From: Pomacea canaliculata
Taxonomy: Eukaryota > Mollusca > Gastropoda > Architaenioglossa > Ampullariidae
Direction of reading: 5' to 3'
Length of the DNA stretch: 64,000 nucleotides
NCBI RefSeq assembly: GCF_003073045.1
Contig: NC_037602.1
Span: 620,001-684,000 of the forward strand
The notes beneath the pieces are model-generated. The model did not search any database, had not been told where the DNA came from, and was given only the letters and a program-made list of their open reading frames with translations. The position numbers and the translations under genes are program-made. Shown piece by piece: positions 11,211-20,874 of this stretch; the stretch's first letter is position 1; each line of letters begins with the position of its first letter.

Positions 11211-11854
11211 TCTTCCCGAGGAGCAATGATGAAATTGAATGTCAGAAGAAGGAAAGTTCGTCTTAGGAAGACGTAAGGCGGCGACCTAGGCGCCTCCTCT
11301 CTTCAGTTCGTTCGTTACTTGCTTTTTCTTAGGTTGGTGCTGTGTTGGGTGTGCCACGATCCTTGTCTTGTTGCTAATCAGCAGGCCTGCCTGTAGGGGT
11401 TGACTTTATCCGTCGAAGCGTGATTTATTTTTAAAACGTGGCTGTCATTCAACTGCCCATTTCTAGCAAAGCGCGTGTATGCTCAATCAACCCCTAGCAT
11501 CTGACTGTTGTTTTTCTTCTTCATTAGCTTAATTAGCCTCAATCTGTGGCGTGGCGTGGCATTGCGTTGAGTGATACAGGTTGTGCAGCACGATGGTTGG
11601 TGGCGTAGCGCGTGGCAAGCAAGGGCTGGAGCAGCAAAGCACAATTTTATTTTATTTTTTTTTTTAGTCGCAAATGTTGACTGAGCTGGATAAAGTAAAG
11701 TGACATTGGCAGTGTAAATATGAAGTCTAGCACGGATTAAAGCAGCAGAGAAAAAAAAAATGAAAACAGAATGGACTAGAAAGAAAAGTTGCCATGTCTA
11801 AACAGAAAACTACTACTACTAAAATCAATCAAATGAAAGAAAAGAAAAAGTTTT

Positions 11855-11972
11855 GCCTACAGCACCCAGTGTTCCCAGGCGGTCACCCATCCAAGTACTA
11901 ACTGGGCCCGACGTTGCTTAACTTCGGTGATCGGACGAGAACCGGTGTGTTCAACGTGGTATGGCCGTAGGC
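11855..11972 (-). rRNA. 5S rRNA: 5S ribosomal RNA, unit 2
   Basis: 118 nt on the minus strand, from GCCTACGGCCATACCACGTT to GGGTGCTGTAGGC. The sequence is canonical through GGTTCTCGTCCGATCACCGA, AGTTAAGCAACGTCGGGCCC and AGTTAGTACTTGGATGGG. A T run (minus strand) follows the 3' end. It lacks the two small insertions of the unit 1 copy. It is transcribed toward U2, opposite to U1 and U2. Confidence 0.95.
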
Positions 11973-12453
11973 GACAGCATTTAGTTCGTAAAGCTTTATA
12001 AGGTGCACTTTCACTATAGTGAGTAGAGACACACAGCGAGTGACACACGCAAGTTATGTGCCATTACCTACCTACCTACCTACCTACCTACCTACCTATA
12101 ACATCACGTCCATAAATTGCACGGAAGGGCCAACATTACAGCGGATCATTTAAAAGAGAAGAAGAAAGCAAAGGAAGATCATCGTGCTATACAATGCACG
12201 CACGACCCATTCAGTCGGTCGTGTCCAACCTAGGGTGCGAACTTAGTCACACGTACGCGGGCACGCGCACAGATTGATAGGTTTGCTTTTGGCTCAAAAG
12301 TCCACGTACCGTCCCTCGAGAGGGATGAAATCTTTGAAATAATGGGAAATCGACTTGCAATATTTCCTCTACGTTTATTGCTTCAAATAGCCCAGAGGAA
12401 ATAAAGAATTCACTCGGAAAACGCGAAAAGCTCCGCCTTTCCTTATTGCCCAG

Positions 12454-13243
12454 AGTGCTATCTCCTTGTCGTGATGCTGCGTGTGATAAGTTAATATTAT
12501 TATAAAACACGAAAAGCACTAAGACACTATGATACATGCACTTCAGTAACAAATTATTTAAAGTGACAAGGTCAGAAATAAAAAAAGCCTAATGAACAAC
12601 AGAAAGAGAAAAGACTACTTGCAGAGCATTGTTGTAAGTCTTTTGTGCTGAAATGCTTGGTTGTTCTCGGGAGATGAGCTGACAAAGAGAATATGGATGG
12701 TACATGTGGACAAGGAGGATAAAGATGGACTGTGCTTTTTTAAAGCCTTTTTGTGAGTTAGTACATAGGGTCATGGTTCACTTTGTATGATGTAAATCAC
12801 TCAACCTAAATTATGGAATGAGGCTTATTTTGATGGGTCATGTCCTTTTCTCTCCGTTGTTTTCTTTTTGTTTGTGTTGTTTAGTATATCGATACACCGG
12901 ATCTTGCTGATGTCGAGAAGGACAGCAACTGTTGAATGATTGCTATGTCAATGTTCATTTCCTGTTGGAGCTTTAAAACTGACTGATGGGGCTTCAAAGA
13001 AGCCTTTCAACGAAAGAAGCTGCAAGGTTTTGTTGGGAGAGGGGGGGGGGATAGAATTTTAAATATTTCAGTATATCTGTGAAGTACTAAGTCATTTTGT
13101 TTCTTAAATTTTTTCATGTTTATAGGATATTTGTTTTATATATTTATTTAGTTATTTAATTCAGTTCTCAGTGACCTCCCACCTCCTTCTATAAACACCA
13201 ATGAAAGTCAGAATACCATATGATATTTTTCAAAGTACTCTAT
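12454..13243. other. Spacer between the snRNA array and the C1q gene
   Basis: Unique AT-rich sequence after the repeat ends. A G run lies at 13,041-13,051. No exon, RNA gene or repeat is supported. The open frame at 12,589-12,774 (-) has no recognisable features. Confidence 0.4.
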
Positions 13244-13249
13244 TTTATT
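13244..13249 (-). promoter_or_regulatory. Poly(A) signal of the C1q gene
   Basis: AATAAA on the minus strand, about 100 bases downstream of the C1q stop codon and in the expected orientation. Confidence 0.6.
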
Positions 13250-13350
13250 GATGTATTTTTGAACTAAATCTTCAAAAGGTGTATTTGGATCGAATTGTAC
13301 GATTTGCTGAGCACACTGAGCAAGCTGTCTCGCCCCAACTTCCACTTTAG

Positions 13351-16300
13351 TTAGTCGTCAGGAATGATGAGGACCACGGACAAAAAAGTATGATGCTCAG
13401 CCCAGAAAAGGCCTTCGTGTCTGGTCTGCAGCCAGATCCGGTCACCAGCAGACGCCACCACTACAATGCCTGAGGAAGCCGCTACTGCATACTGCTTATT
13501 ATTATTATATGTATCTGGCAATCCACTTCCCGGTCGGCTTCTCACCAAGGTATTGCCATTCATCTTGAGGTCAACCAGATTGTCCTTAGATTGGTATGGG
13601 AACACCTGGAAGTTGATTAAGTAAACACCAGAGTATGGAACAGTGTATACACCCTCCCCTTCCTCAAATCCATTTCCAATATCAAAGACTTCAGTGAAGT
13701 TGAGAGGAGCTGATGCTGGAATTCTTATGCCGCCATCTTGGTATGGAAACTTGCCCAGAAAAGCTACCTTTGGTCCTGGAAATAACAACATCTACACACT
13801 CGTTTAACAACATCAAACAGAACAGTTATATAAGATTACTGAAGGAGGAAGACAAATGTACGTACATATTTTCTAGGAGTAATTGCAAGTGTAGCATGTT
13901 ACCTACTCCATGTAATGTCTGTTTCTCATTTCTGAGTCTCACGATTCCTCTCATTGTGACTTCACGACTGTCTGTGTAACATTGCTACACACGAGCAAAC
14001 GTCTGTACAATATTACACACGATCACATGTCTATAAGGTGACCAGACGTTTCGGGGCGAAAGCGGGACACGTGCCTGATGGTGTCGTCACCGTCAAAGAA
14101 CGCCGAAAAAAGTGATTTTTAAAGACAACCGGGACATTTGATGGACTTGCCAGAAAGCCAGAAAGCGGGACATTGGGCGTCCCGCCCGATGAGCAGGCGG
14201 GACAAGAGGTCAAAAGGGGGACGTCTGGTCACCTTACATGTCTATGTAATCGTACACAAGCTGGGAAGTATGAAACTTTTATGGATTATTGCTCATGAAG
14301 CGATTAAAAACAGAAATGTGAAAATGGAGGGAGTTGGTAAAAGTGGATTCCGCAGTTTCACGATCAACATGTCGTGCTTAGTGTTGACATTGCAAATTAC
14401 CCACTAAAAAGAAAACTTTAAATGTTAACGAGTATGACTTTTAATCACTGTAGAATTTTCGTTATTAATAATGTTTAAAAAGCTGTGTGTTAAAAGATTT
14501 TCATTTTTATTGAGTGATTCACATACGTTTAAGTTGATTTACAAATGAAAGAATACATGTAAACACTTGACGCTTATAGAATAATTTTATCTTTTTGTAA
14601 CGACTCTTTCTAACCGTCGACAACAAAGAGAACAATCTACTGCCTCGATTTACTTTTGTGTGATTACTGCATGAGTCCCATACAACCGCCAGTATATGTT
14701 ACTAAAACTGTCTTACTACGGGCATCAACACAGCTAACAAGGCATTAGTCATGTATTGGTATCCAATCCTAGTATATCTCATTTTCAGAGAGTCCTCTCG
14801 CATTATACATGTCAGTAAAGTTTATTCTGAGTATTACATTTCCTGAATATTTTCAGTCCTCTGTTCTAACTTTAAAATTTGAGGCGGTATAGCGAGTGTA
14901 GTCACTATGCACATTAATGGAATAGCAGTCTACCTGCCAACAGCCCGCTTCTAGTCAAACAATATATTTATTTCTTACTTTTCGATTATTTGTGAGAGAT
15001 GTGAGTCCGAGACAATACTTACGTTGAGGCAAATTGGATTCTTTTGTCTGGTTCGCCTTCATTCCTTCCACCTCAGACATTCCTGTGTGCAGGCCGGTCT
15101 GTCAATCAAATCAATGGACACATCAAACGCGTTTCGCGTTGTTAAGATGTTTATGTAAATATGAAAATTAATTAATTTACTCGTTTACTGCTGACTAGCT
15201 GCATGGAGGTAGAAATGTGATGAAGTGATGGGAGCTAAGAGAAGAGAAAGTAACCTGCAGTGTGGAGAGTCTTTCGCGGAGATTCGATAATTCTTTTCTC
15301 ATCTCAGCTTCCTGAAGATGCGCGCGCAGCTCCGAGACTTCCTGTGCTACTCTCCACAACATGGACGTCTGTGGACTGTTGTGTGAAAAGAAAACCATTA
15401 TATTTATACACAAATGTCAACATGTTTATTGACATTGTCTTAAAAGCCCACGTTAATTAATTCGTTCAGAAAGACAACTCAGTTGTGAAGCAGACGTGCG
15501 TGTCACGCTGGGGGAAGTTTGTCAGTAGATTTCTCCTTGACCTTTGTGGCATTCTTACATCTACGTTTAGTCTCTTTAGAATCGCTGTTAAAATAAATCT
15601 GTCTCCTAATTTTGAGTGGATCATATATAACAGCAGTCTTGATATTCATAAAATGCCAATCTCCTTAAAGTGGGTTGATGGAGTCTGGCATGGGATGTAG
15701 AGAGGTCAGTGGGTTGATGGAGTCTGGTATGGGATGTAGAGGTCAGTGGGTTGATGGAGTCTGTCATGGGATGTAGAGAGGTTAGTGGGTTGATGGAGTC
15801 TGGCATGGGATGTAGAGAGGTCAGTGGGTTGATGGAGTCTTGCATGGGATGTAGAAAGCGGAGCCTGACCGTATATTGTTCCTGGCGGGAGATGGGGACA
15901 CTAGTTAGTTTTTAACGAACCTATAGCATGTGCAACAAATTTGCGGAAAGCACTCTGCACACTCAGCAACAAGAGCAAAATGCGACCAGATGACGGGAGG
16001 TGGCTCCCCTCTCCACATGCCAAGCGTTATACACATACCGGCACAATGAATAAAAAAGGATTTTGGCGCCGACTGAAACAAAAGGCGCCAGTTGGTCGGC
16101 ATCAGTTAAAGCATTATCTATTAAATCAAATTGCATTTTAAATGACTAAATAATTGATGTTTATAATAATAATATAATAATAATAATAATACGCGTAGAT
16201 AATTGTTGTAAAAACAAAATAATCAAACATGACATTGGACGTCCCTATCATGGCAGTCGCCACCCGCTACACCCTCCCCACTTTTCCTTCGTTTGACCGT

Positions 16301-16772
16301 TGTGCCCACGGGACCATTCACCGAGCTCTGCTCATCTGCTTACATTCATCTGTACGTGGCTAGCGCGTGAGCAGAAGTGACTCTAGCTTGTACATGGCCA
16401 ACTTAATAAAGATGTATTGTATATACTGTGGGGCCCTGTATTTGTTATATTATGAAGATGTCACACATGGACTCGGACTTTGTAGCAACAAGAACTTACT
16501 ATAGGCCTTTACCAAACGATACAACAATGGCTAACAGTAACTTTTGATCAACGATGCTGGAGATGTTACCCCTGAAGTCCACTTCTGCAGTCCTGTTTGA
16601 CTTCTGTTACAAACTTGCGAAGAATTTCCATCTCCGCCTCCAGACGCTGAAGTCGTCTGCTGTGCTGATTGTCTGACTCCTGCGAGCTGACAGGACTTGC
16701 AGCAGCATCCAGTGACAGTGACAGTGTCATCATCACCAGCAGACACACAGTCACACCTCGTGGCACCGCCAT
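13351..16772 (-). CDS. Secreted C1q-domain protein with coiled-coil stalk
   Basis: Four exons on the minus strand: 16,772 to about 16,579 (signal peptide), 15,368-15,255, 15,098-15,023 and 13,775-13,351. The start MAVPRGVTVCLLVMMTLSLS is a clear signal peptide. The rest of exon 1 and exon 2 have heptad-like helices (RRLQRLEAEMEILRKF; VSELRAHLQEAEMRKELSNL), which suggest a trimerising coiled coil. Exon 4 is a complete C1q head of about 135 residues: KVAFLGKFPYQDGG, then GEGVYTVPYSGVYLINFQVF, then the conserved C-terminal strand FLSVVLIIPDD. Phases agree across exons 2-3-4. The donor of exon 1 is uncertain: GG|gtaaca gives the wrong phase, while an earlier F|gtaaca fits, so a small exon could be missing. 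C1qDC proteins in molluscs are secreted, often haemolymph, pattern-recognition lectins. That role is inferred from the family. Confidence 0.85.
14035..14235. mobile_element. MITE in C1q intron 3
   Basis: 201 bp with perfect 15-bp terminal inverted repeats, AAGGTGACCAGACGT and ACGTCTGGTCACCTT. It is flanked by a perfect 10-bp target duplication ACATGTCTAT (14,025-14,034 and 14,236-14,245). The interior has no coding frame and contains further GGGAC/GTCCC words. The 10-bp duplication suggests a Mutator-like origin, but the superfamily is not certain. It lies in the intron between the coiled-coil and C1q exons. The intact duplication suggests a fairly recent insertion. Confidence 0.8.
15671..15857. 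repeat. Minisatellite, 37-39 bp x 5, in C1q intron 1
   Basis: Five head-to-tail copies of a unit with core GGGTTGATGGAGTCTGGCAT plus GGGATGTAGAGAGGTCAGT, with few differences between copies. It lies between the signal-peptide exon and the first coiled-coil exon. The repetitive minus-strand peptide it could encode is not considered real. Confidence 0.9.
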
Positions 16773-17137
16773 GGCTGTGTGGACAAAGGTCTGTTGATAA
16801 GTAAAGATAGCGTTTTGGATCTTTCACAACTAAGCATATACATGTATATTAAAGATGGTTTTGCATAAGTCAACTTAAATATATAAAACAGCCAATACAA
16901 CATGCTGTAATTCACACTTTAGTAGTGATAATATTAATGTGTTACATTCTCCAAAATAATGTCACCAGGCGCTCTACTTTATTGGCGTTTAAACTTTCGT
17001 TTTCGCTTCTAGACGATGACTTTGCTGTTTCCTGTTTTTGATGCAAAAATAGTTTTAAATGTCTGCTGGCTGACATTGGCTCTCTTTTGTTTTTTTTTTT
17101 TTTTTTTGACTGAGCAGTAAGACCGTCACGTGCTTAG
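16773..17137. other. Upstream region of the C1q gene
   Basis: No exon seen. It presumably holds the C1q promoter and 5' UTR, but I found no convincing TATA box on the minus strand. A T run of about 18 bases (17,089-17,107) lies just outside duplicated block A. Confidence 0.4.
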
Positions 17138-17253
17138 TCACGACCACGACTGACTTCAGTACATAAAAGATTCCATAAACTTCACAAGAAAAAACTGGTT
17201 TCATGGGCTCAATGACCAAACTGAACATTCAGTCAACTCACAGCACACGTGCT

Positions 17254-18626
17254 TGTCATGAACCAGCCTGGTTCAAGGCCAGAACAGCAGCTGAAGCGGG
17301 TATACATAATTACAGGGGGGCCGTGGTCAATGGAAGCGGACAGCGAGAGGAAGCCTTTCTGTCCGTTTCTACTTGAAAGATCGCCGTGGTTGATAGAGGC
17401 GATCGAGGCCCAGGGTAAGCGGGTGTAGATAATTACAGGTGGGCCGCGGTCCGTGAAAGCGGACAGTGGAGGGAAGCCTCTCTGTTCGTTTTCATTGATG
17501 TGACAGGTCGCCTCGATTGATGGAGGCGATAGAGGCCAAGGGTAAGGGGGTGTAAGGTGTAGTAGTAAAGAATAGCGCGGTGGTCAGTAGTGGCCTTAGT
17601 ACTAGAGAGATAGCGTTAGGACCGGGGATGAGGGGTGGCGAGTAGTCACGTGGCCTCGTAGTATTTAGTTAGGGTTAGAGGGTTAGTCGGGGCTTTTCCC
17701 AGAAACACCAGCAGAGACGACCGTCTCTGAGCGTAGAATCAACTGTAAGCAGCAAGTCTGTAGGGGGCCCGTTCCACCAAACGTATCGCGCTACTTGCTG
17801 GCACTTACAGTCTGGAACCGTGTGAGTGAGAAAGGGGTCTCCGTCCTCGCAGACGTCAAGAAGGAGGTACACCGTCAGAACCGGCTACAGCAACTCTGCC
17901 ACCCGTTGCCTGGGGCAACCGCCGGGAGTAGTGATTGTTGTTCCTGTGTACCTCTGGGGTCTTGGACGTCTGGAGCCGGTGCCGGACTACTGTCGCCTGA
18001 AATCGTCACTGCATCTGCATCCGTTGCCTGGGGCAACCAGAGGAGCAGCAATGCCAGTGAGCTAGGGACAGTGCGTCAGGAAACTCATTCACAACGTCGT
18101 CGCCATCGTCATTGCCAGGGGCATCAGTGTGTGACTGCTCAACTCAGCCAGTAGTGACAGTAGTGTGCCAAGGCAGGTCTGTGGCTGTCCACTACTGGTT
18201 GTCTAGAGGCAGCCATCGTGAACGACGCTGCCGTGAAGAACTATTCGAGACTGAGGAACTGTACGCTCCAGGGGGAGCGTTCGTCATACGAAGATCCAGA
18301 GATTAGAAGGAAAGTGTGTTTGTTTCATTTTGTACTCTTTGCATTTTTGTAACTCGATGATAGTCTGCGTATTCATAGACTCATATTGCGTCACGTGTCA
18401 ACCTAATTTGCTTTGTTAGTTTTCTTGTAATTATAATTTGTTTGTTGTGCAACTGTCTTGTCGGTTGTGTTTGCGCACGCGAGTGAGAGTGTACGCGTGC
18501 GGACGTGTGAACGGGCGGTTGAGAGGTGAGGGTGAAAGCGGGTGGAGCGAGCCAGCCAGAGTGACCCCTTTCCCCTAAGGGCGAGTGAGGCCCATCCCTC
18601 TACAAGCCGCGCTCCGTATCATCACA
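17254..18626 (+). mobile_element. Solo LTR fossil in block A
   Basis: 1,373-bp insertion with TG...CA ends (TGTCATGA...ATCATCACA) and a 5-bp target duplication GTGCT (17,249-17,253 and 18,627-18,631). Block B is uninterrupted at this point (GTGCT at 42,115-42,119), which proves the insertion. It has no internal coding region, so it is a solo LTR left by recombination. It holds an internal tandem duplication of about 120 bp (17,299-17,418 and 17,419-17,545). A related, much older copy lies at 1,268-2,500 in the opposite direction. Superfamily not determined. It is probably younger than the duplication. Confidence 0.8.
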
Positions 18627-18775
18627 GTGCTATCCCGACATTCTTGTTGTGTAACGGATGTCGTCTGCGCAAAATTCCTTCAGAAATAGTTTGCGCTATT
18701 CCAAAGTTCAAAACCTGGGACTCAACAGTTCCAGTACTTTTTCAATGCATTTAACTAGAGGTTAAAAATACTTAC

Positions 18776-18823
18776 AAGATATTATTAAACTTCTGAATGT
18801 AACAGCGAGGTTTGGATCAGCCA
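18776..18823 (-). CDS. Candidate 3' exon of vWA gene A
   Basis: Minus strand: acceptor TTTGTTTCAG, 48-nt exon, donor GTAAGT. In the open frame it reads ADPNLAVTFRSLIIS. Its two leading bases are phase-compatible with the possible donor at 23,204 of the second vWA exon. The block B equivalent (about 42,263-42,310) meets a stop in this frame. It could equally be an exon of an unrelated transcript, or neutral sequence with good splice sites by chance. Confidence 0.3.
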
Positions 18824-18945
18824 CTGAAACAAACAATTTAAAAAAAAAACGAATGGCAATAAACAAACATTAGTAAGATACTGTTGTCTTACCTGTTCCT
18901 CCCTGCAACAAGTCAAAGTCAGCACCCAGACAGCTTTCTGTCCTT

Positions 18946-19123
18946 TATAAAGCAGCACTCACCTCAAACTGCGGCGGCAAAAAGGGAAACAATGGGCGAC
19001 AGGGTATGTGGTGCCATCAGTTCCGCTACATCACTCATCTTGGCCTTGGCTACAGGGGCTTCACCAGACGGCTCTTTAACATGTGTCCTGAACACAACCG
19101 TCACAGATTCAAAACAAACCTGA
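18946..19123 (+). CDS. Candidate small secreted peptide exon with TATA box
   Basis: A TATAAA box (18,946-18,951) lies 40 bases before an ATG (18,992). It opens a 43-codon frame starting MGDRVCGAISSATSLILALA, which looks like a signal peptide, followed by TGASPDGSLTCVLNTTVTDS with an NxT glycosylation motif and a stop at 19,121-19,123. It sits in the part of block A absent from block B. No family is recognised. A GTATGT right after the third codon could act as a donor. It may be a first exon, a micro-ORF or chance. Confidence 0.3.
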
Positions 19124-20355
19124 CACAAATTCACGACAGGTTTTCATGTGAATAATTTACACTGTTTACAGGTCCTGTCAGGACCACACACACCAACAAC
19201 AACAAACTGTTAGTTTTCCCTGCTCAGGTCAAGGACAACAAGCAGTAGCAAAAATCACTTTTTTATCTCTCGGTCCTGATCTCATTGGTACAAGTGGAGC
19301 GTCTCAATGACACCTGCAGATCAAAAGAAAAACTGGCCGCCCGTCCACCTTTCCCATTTCCTTCCATCCGAACGATTAAGAAAGAAAGCAGGTTTGTGAC
19401 AGTTAATGGCTATCTCAAAAAGGAAAGGGTATTTTCACCAATTTTTCTGGAAAGAATATCTGAGGTAGTCAGTAAAAAATGCTCATGGCTAAATCTGTAA
19501 TATTTTTGGTAAAATTTCCTCTTTATTGGTTTTTGTGATCTTTGACATCTGAAGAGACTTCACGAGGGTCACCAAAGGTGTAAAGTAGGATTCTGCTCAT
19601 GTCATTGTCCATTCCTACCCTACACTTAGCAGTTATTTCCCTCGTATTCGACTTTTCCTCTTGTGAGCTCCATTATCATTATCCTTTGATATCTCTCTCA
19701 CACACACACACAGAGACACAAGAGCAGACATCAAACACGACCACACACACACATGCAAGCGTCCACACGTGTATAAAGGCATAACAACAGACTGATGCGT
19801 GCACCCACAGACGTCTCCATGGCACCGTCAGCTCTGGATGCACAAGACTGGCATTCTGGTCACGTGAGCTGTGCTACGGAGGCGTAGAAACGAGGCAGGA
19901 AAACAAAGTTGTTTGCCAACGGTCTAGTTTCGCAACGACGATAAAAAAGAAAATTTGTTGGAGGAGGTGATGGTGGAGGAATGGAAGATAACTGAGACTA
20001 TGTACTAGGGTGGTGGCTGCAGTGATGTATTGATGTAGTGATGCACAAGTAGTTGTTATACTGTGCAATACGTGCTGAATTAAAATGAAAATAAAAAGGA
20101 AGAAGTGAATGAATTGATATTTGCATAATTTTGTTGTTATTGCATATTCATTATCTGAGGACAACGAAACGTGTTCCTCTCCTGTTGTAAATGTTGTGTA
20201 CCTTTATTCTTATTGCTACACATATCTGTGCTGTTAGTCTACTCTATCTGTACATCTTTGCTGGCCGCCCCTCACTCTTCACACTTAACACATCACTAAA
20301 CACGTCAGTTATGTGGAGACTTGTTTTTTCCGATGAAAAATTCAGAATGTATAAG

Positions 20356-20530
20356 CAGGGCTTCTGCTTACGCAAAAAATTGCGTACAGTACGCATTAAA
20401 AGTTCGGAGGACCCCTTCAATTTTCGTCAATGGGGTCCCCTTCAAATTTGGGCGAAGAACAGGGACCCCTTTAAAATCTGAAGAAGGGGTCCCTGGGACC
20501 CCAAAGAATTCAGCCTTAGCAGAAGCCCTG
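20356..20530. mobile_element. hAT-type MITE in block A
   Basis: 175 bp with ends CAGGGCTTCTGCTTA and TAGCAGAAGCCCTG. CAGGG/CCCTG termini are typical of hAT elements. It is flanked by GTATAAG repeats (20,349-20,355 and 20,531-20,537). Block B lacks it: there the sequence runs GAATGTAAAGTAACC. No coding capacity. Confidence 0.8.
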
Positions 20531-20778
20531 GTATAAGTAACCAACCTGTGTGCTGACTACATTGTACTCAAATGGAGAGAGTGGAGAAAAAAGTTTTTTT
20601 GCAACCGTCACCTTCAAAGAAAGGAGTCAACACCGAGCAGCGAGAATTTCTGACAGACTCTTGTGCTTCTGTTTTCTTTCCTTCCTCAATGTCTCACCAC
20701 AGAGCCACAAGGTTTACAATACACATCTGTATATGTGAGTGTGTGTATGTGTGTGTGTACATGGAATGCATGGCGCAG

Positions 20779-20874
20779 TTGTTTCTCATTCTGTCTGGCG
20801 CGCCTGGCATCTCCTATGACAAGGGCAGACAACGCTTGCTGGCTTATTACAAGGAGAAAGGAGAGTACAATGCT
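20779..20874 (+). pseudogene. Degraded copy of the plus-strand exon in block A
   Basis: Counterpart of the block B exon at 43,623-43,715. It keeps ISYDKGRQRLLAYYKEK and the donor GTAAGT, but the 37-bp segment with the pyrimidine tract and acceptor is missing, and 9 bases (GCGCCTGGC) are added in frame. If the block B exon is real, this copy has probably lost its acceptor. Confidence 0.35.

Larger units (their letters stand above)
7936..12453. repeat. U1-U2-5S repeat unit 2 with a transposon insertion
   Basis: Second copy of the unit, 4.52 kb long. Removing the 1.02-kb insertion plus target repeat leaves 3.5 kb, the same size as unit 1. Start (ATCCGTAAGCAAGAGACGTA) and end (CGCCTTTCCTTATTGCCCAG) match unit 1, after which the flanks differ. 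The snRNA and 5S copies here are generally closer to metazoan consensus than those in unit 1. A (CCTA)-type tract at 12,065-12,102 replaces a shorter one in unit 1. Confidence 0.9.
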
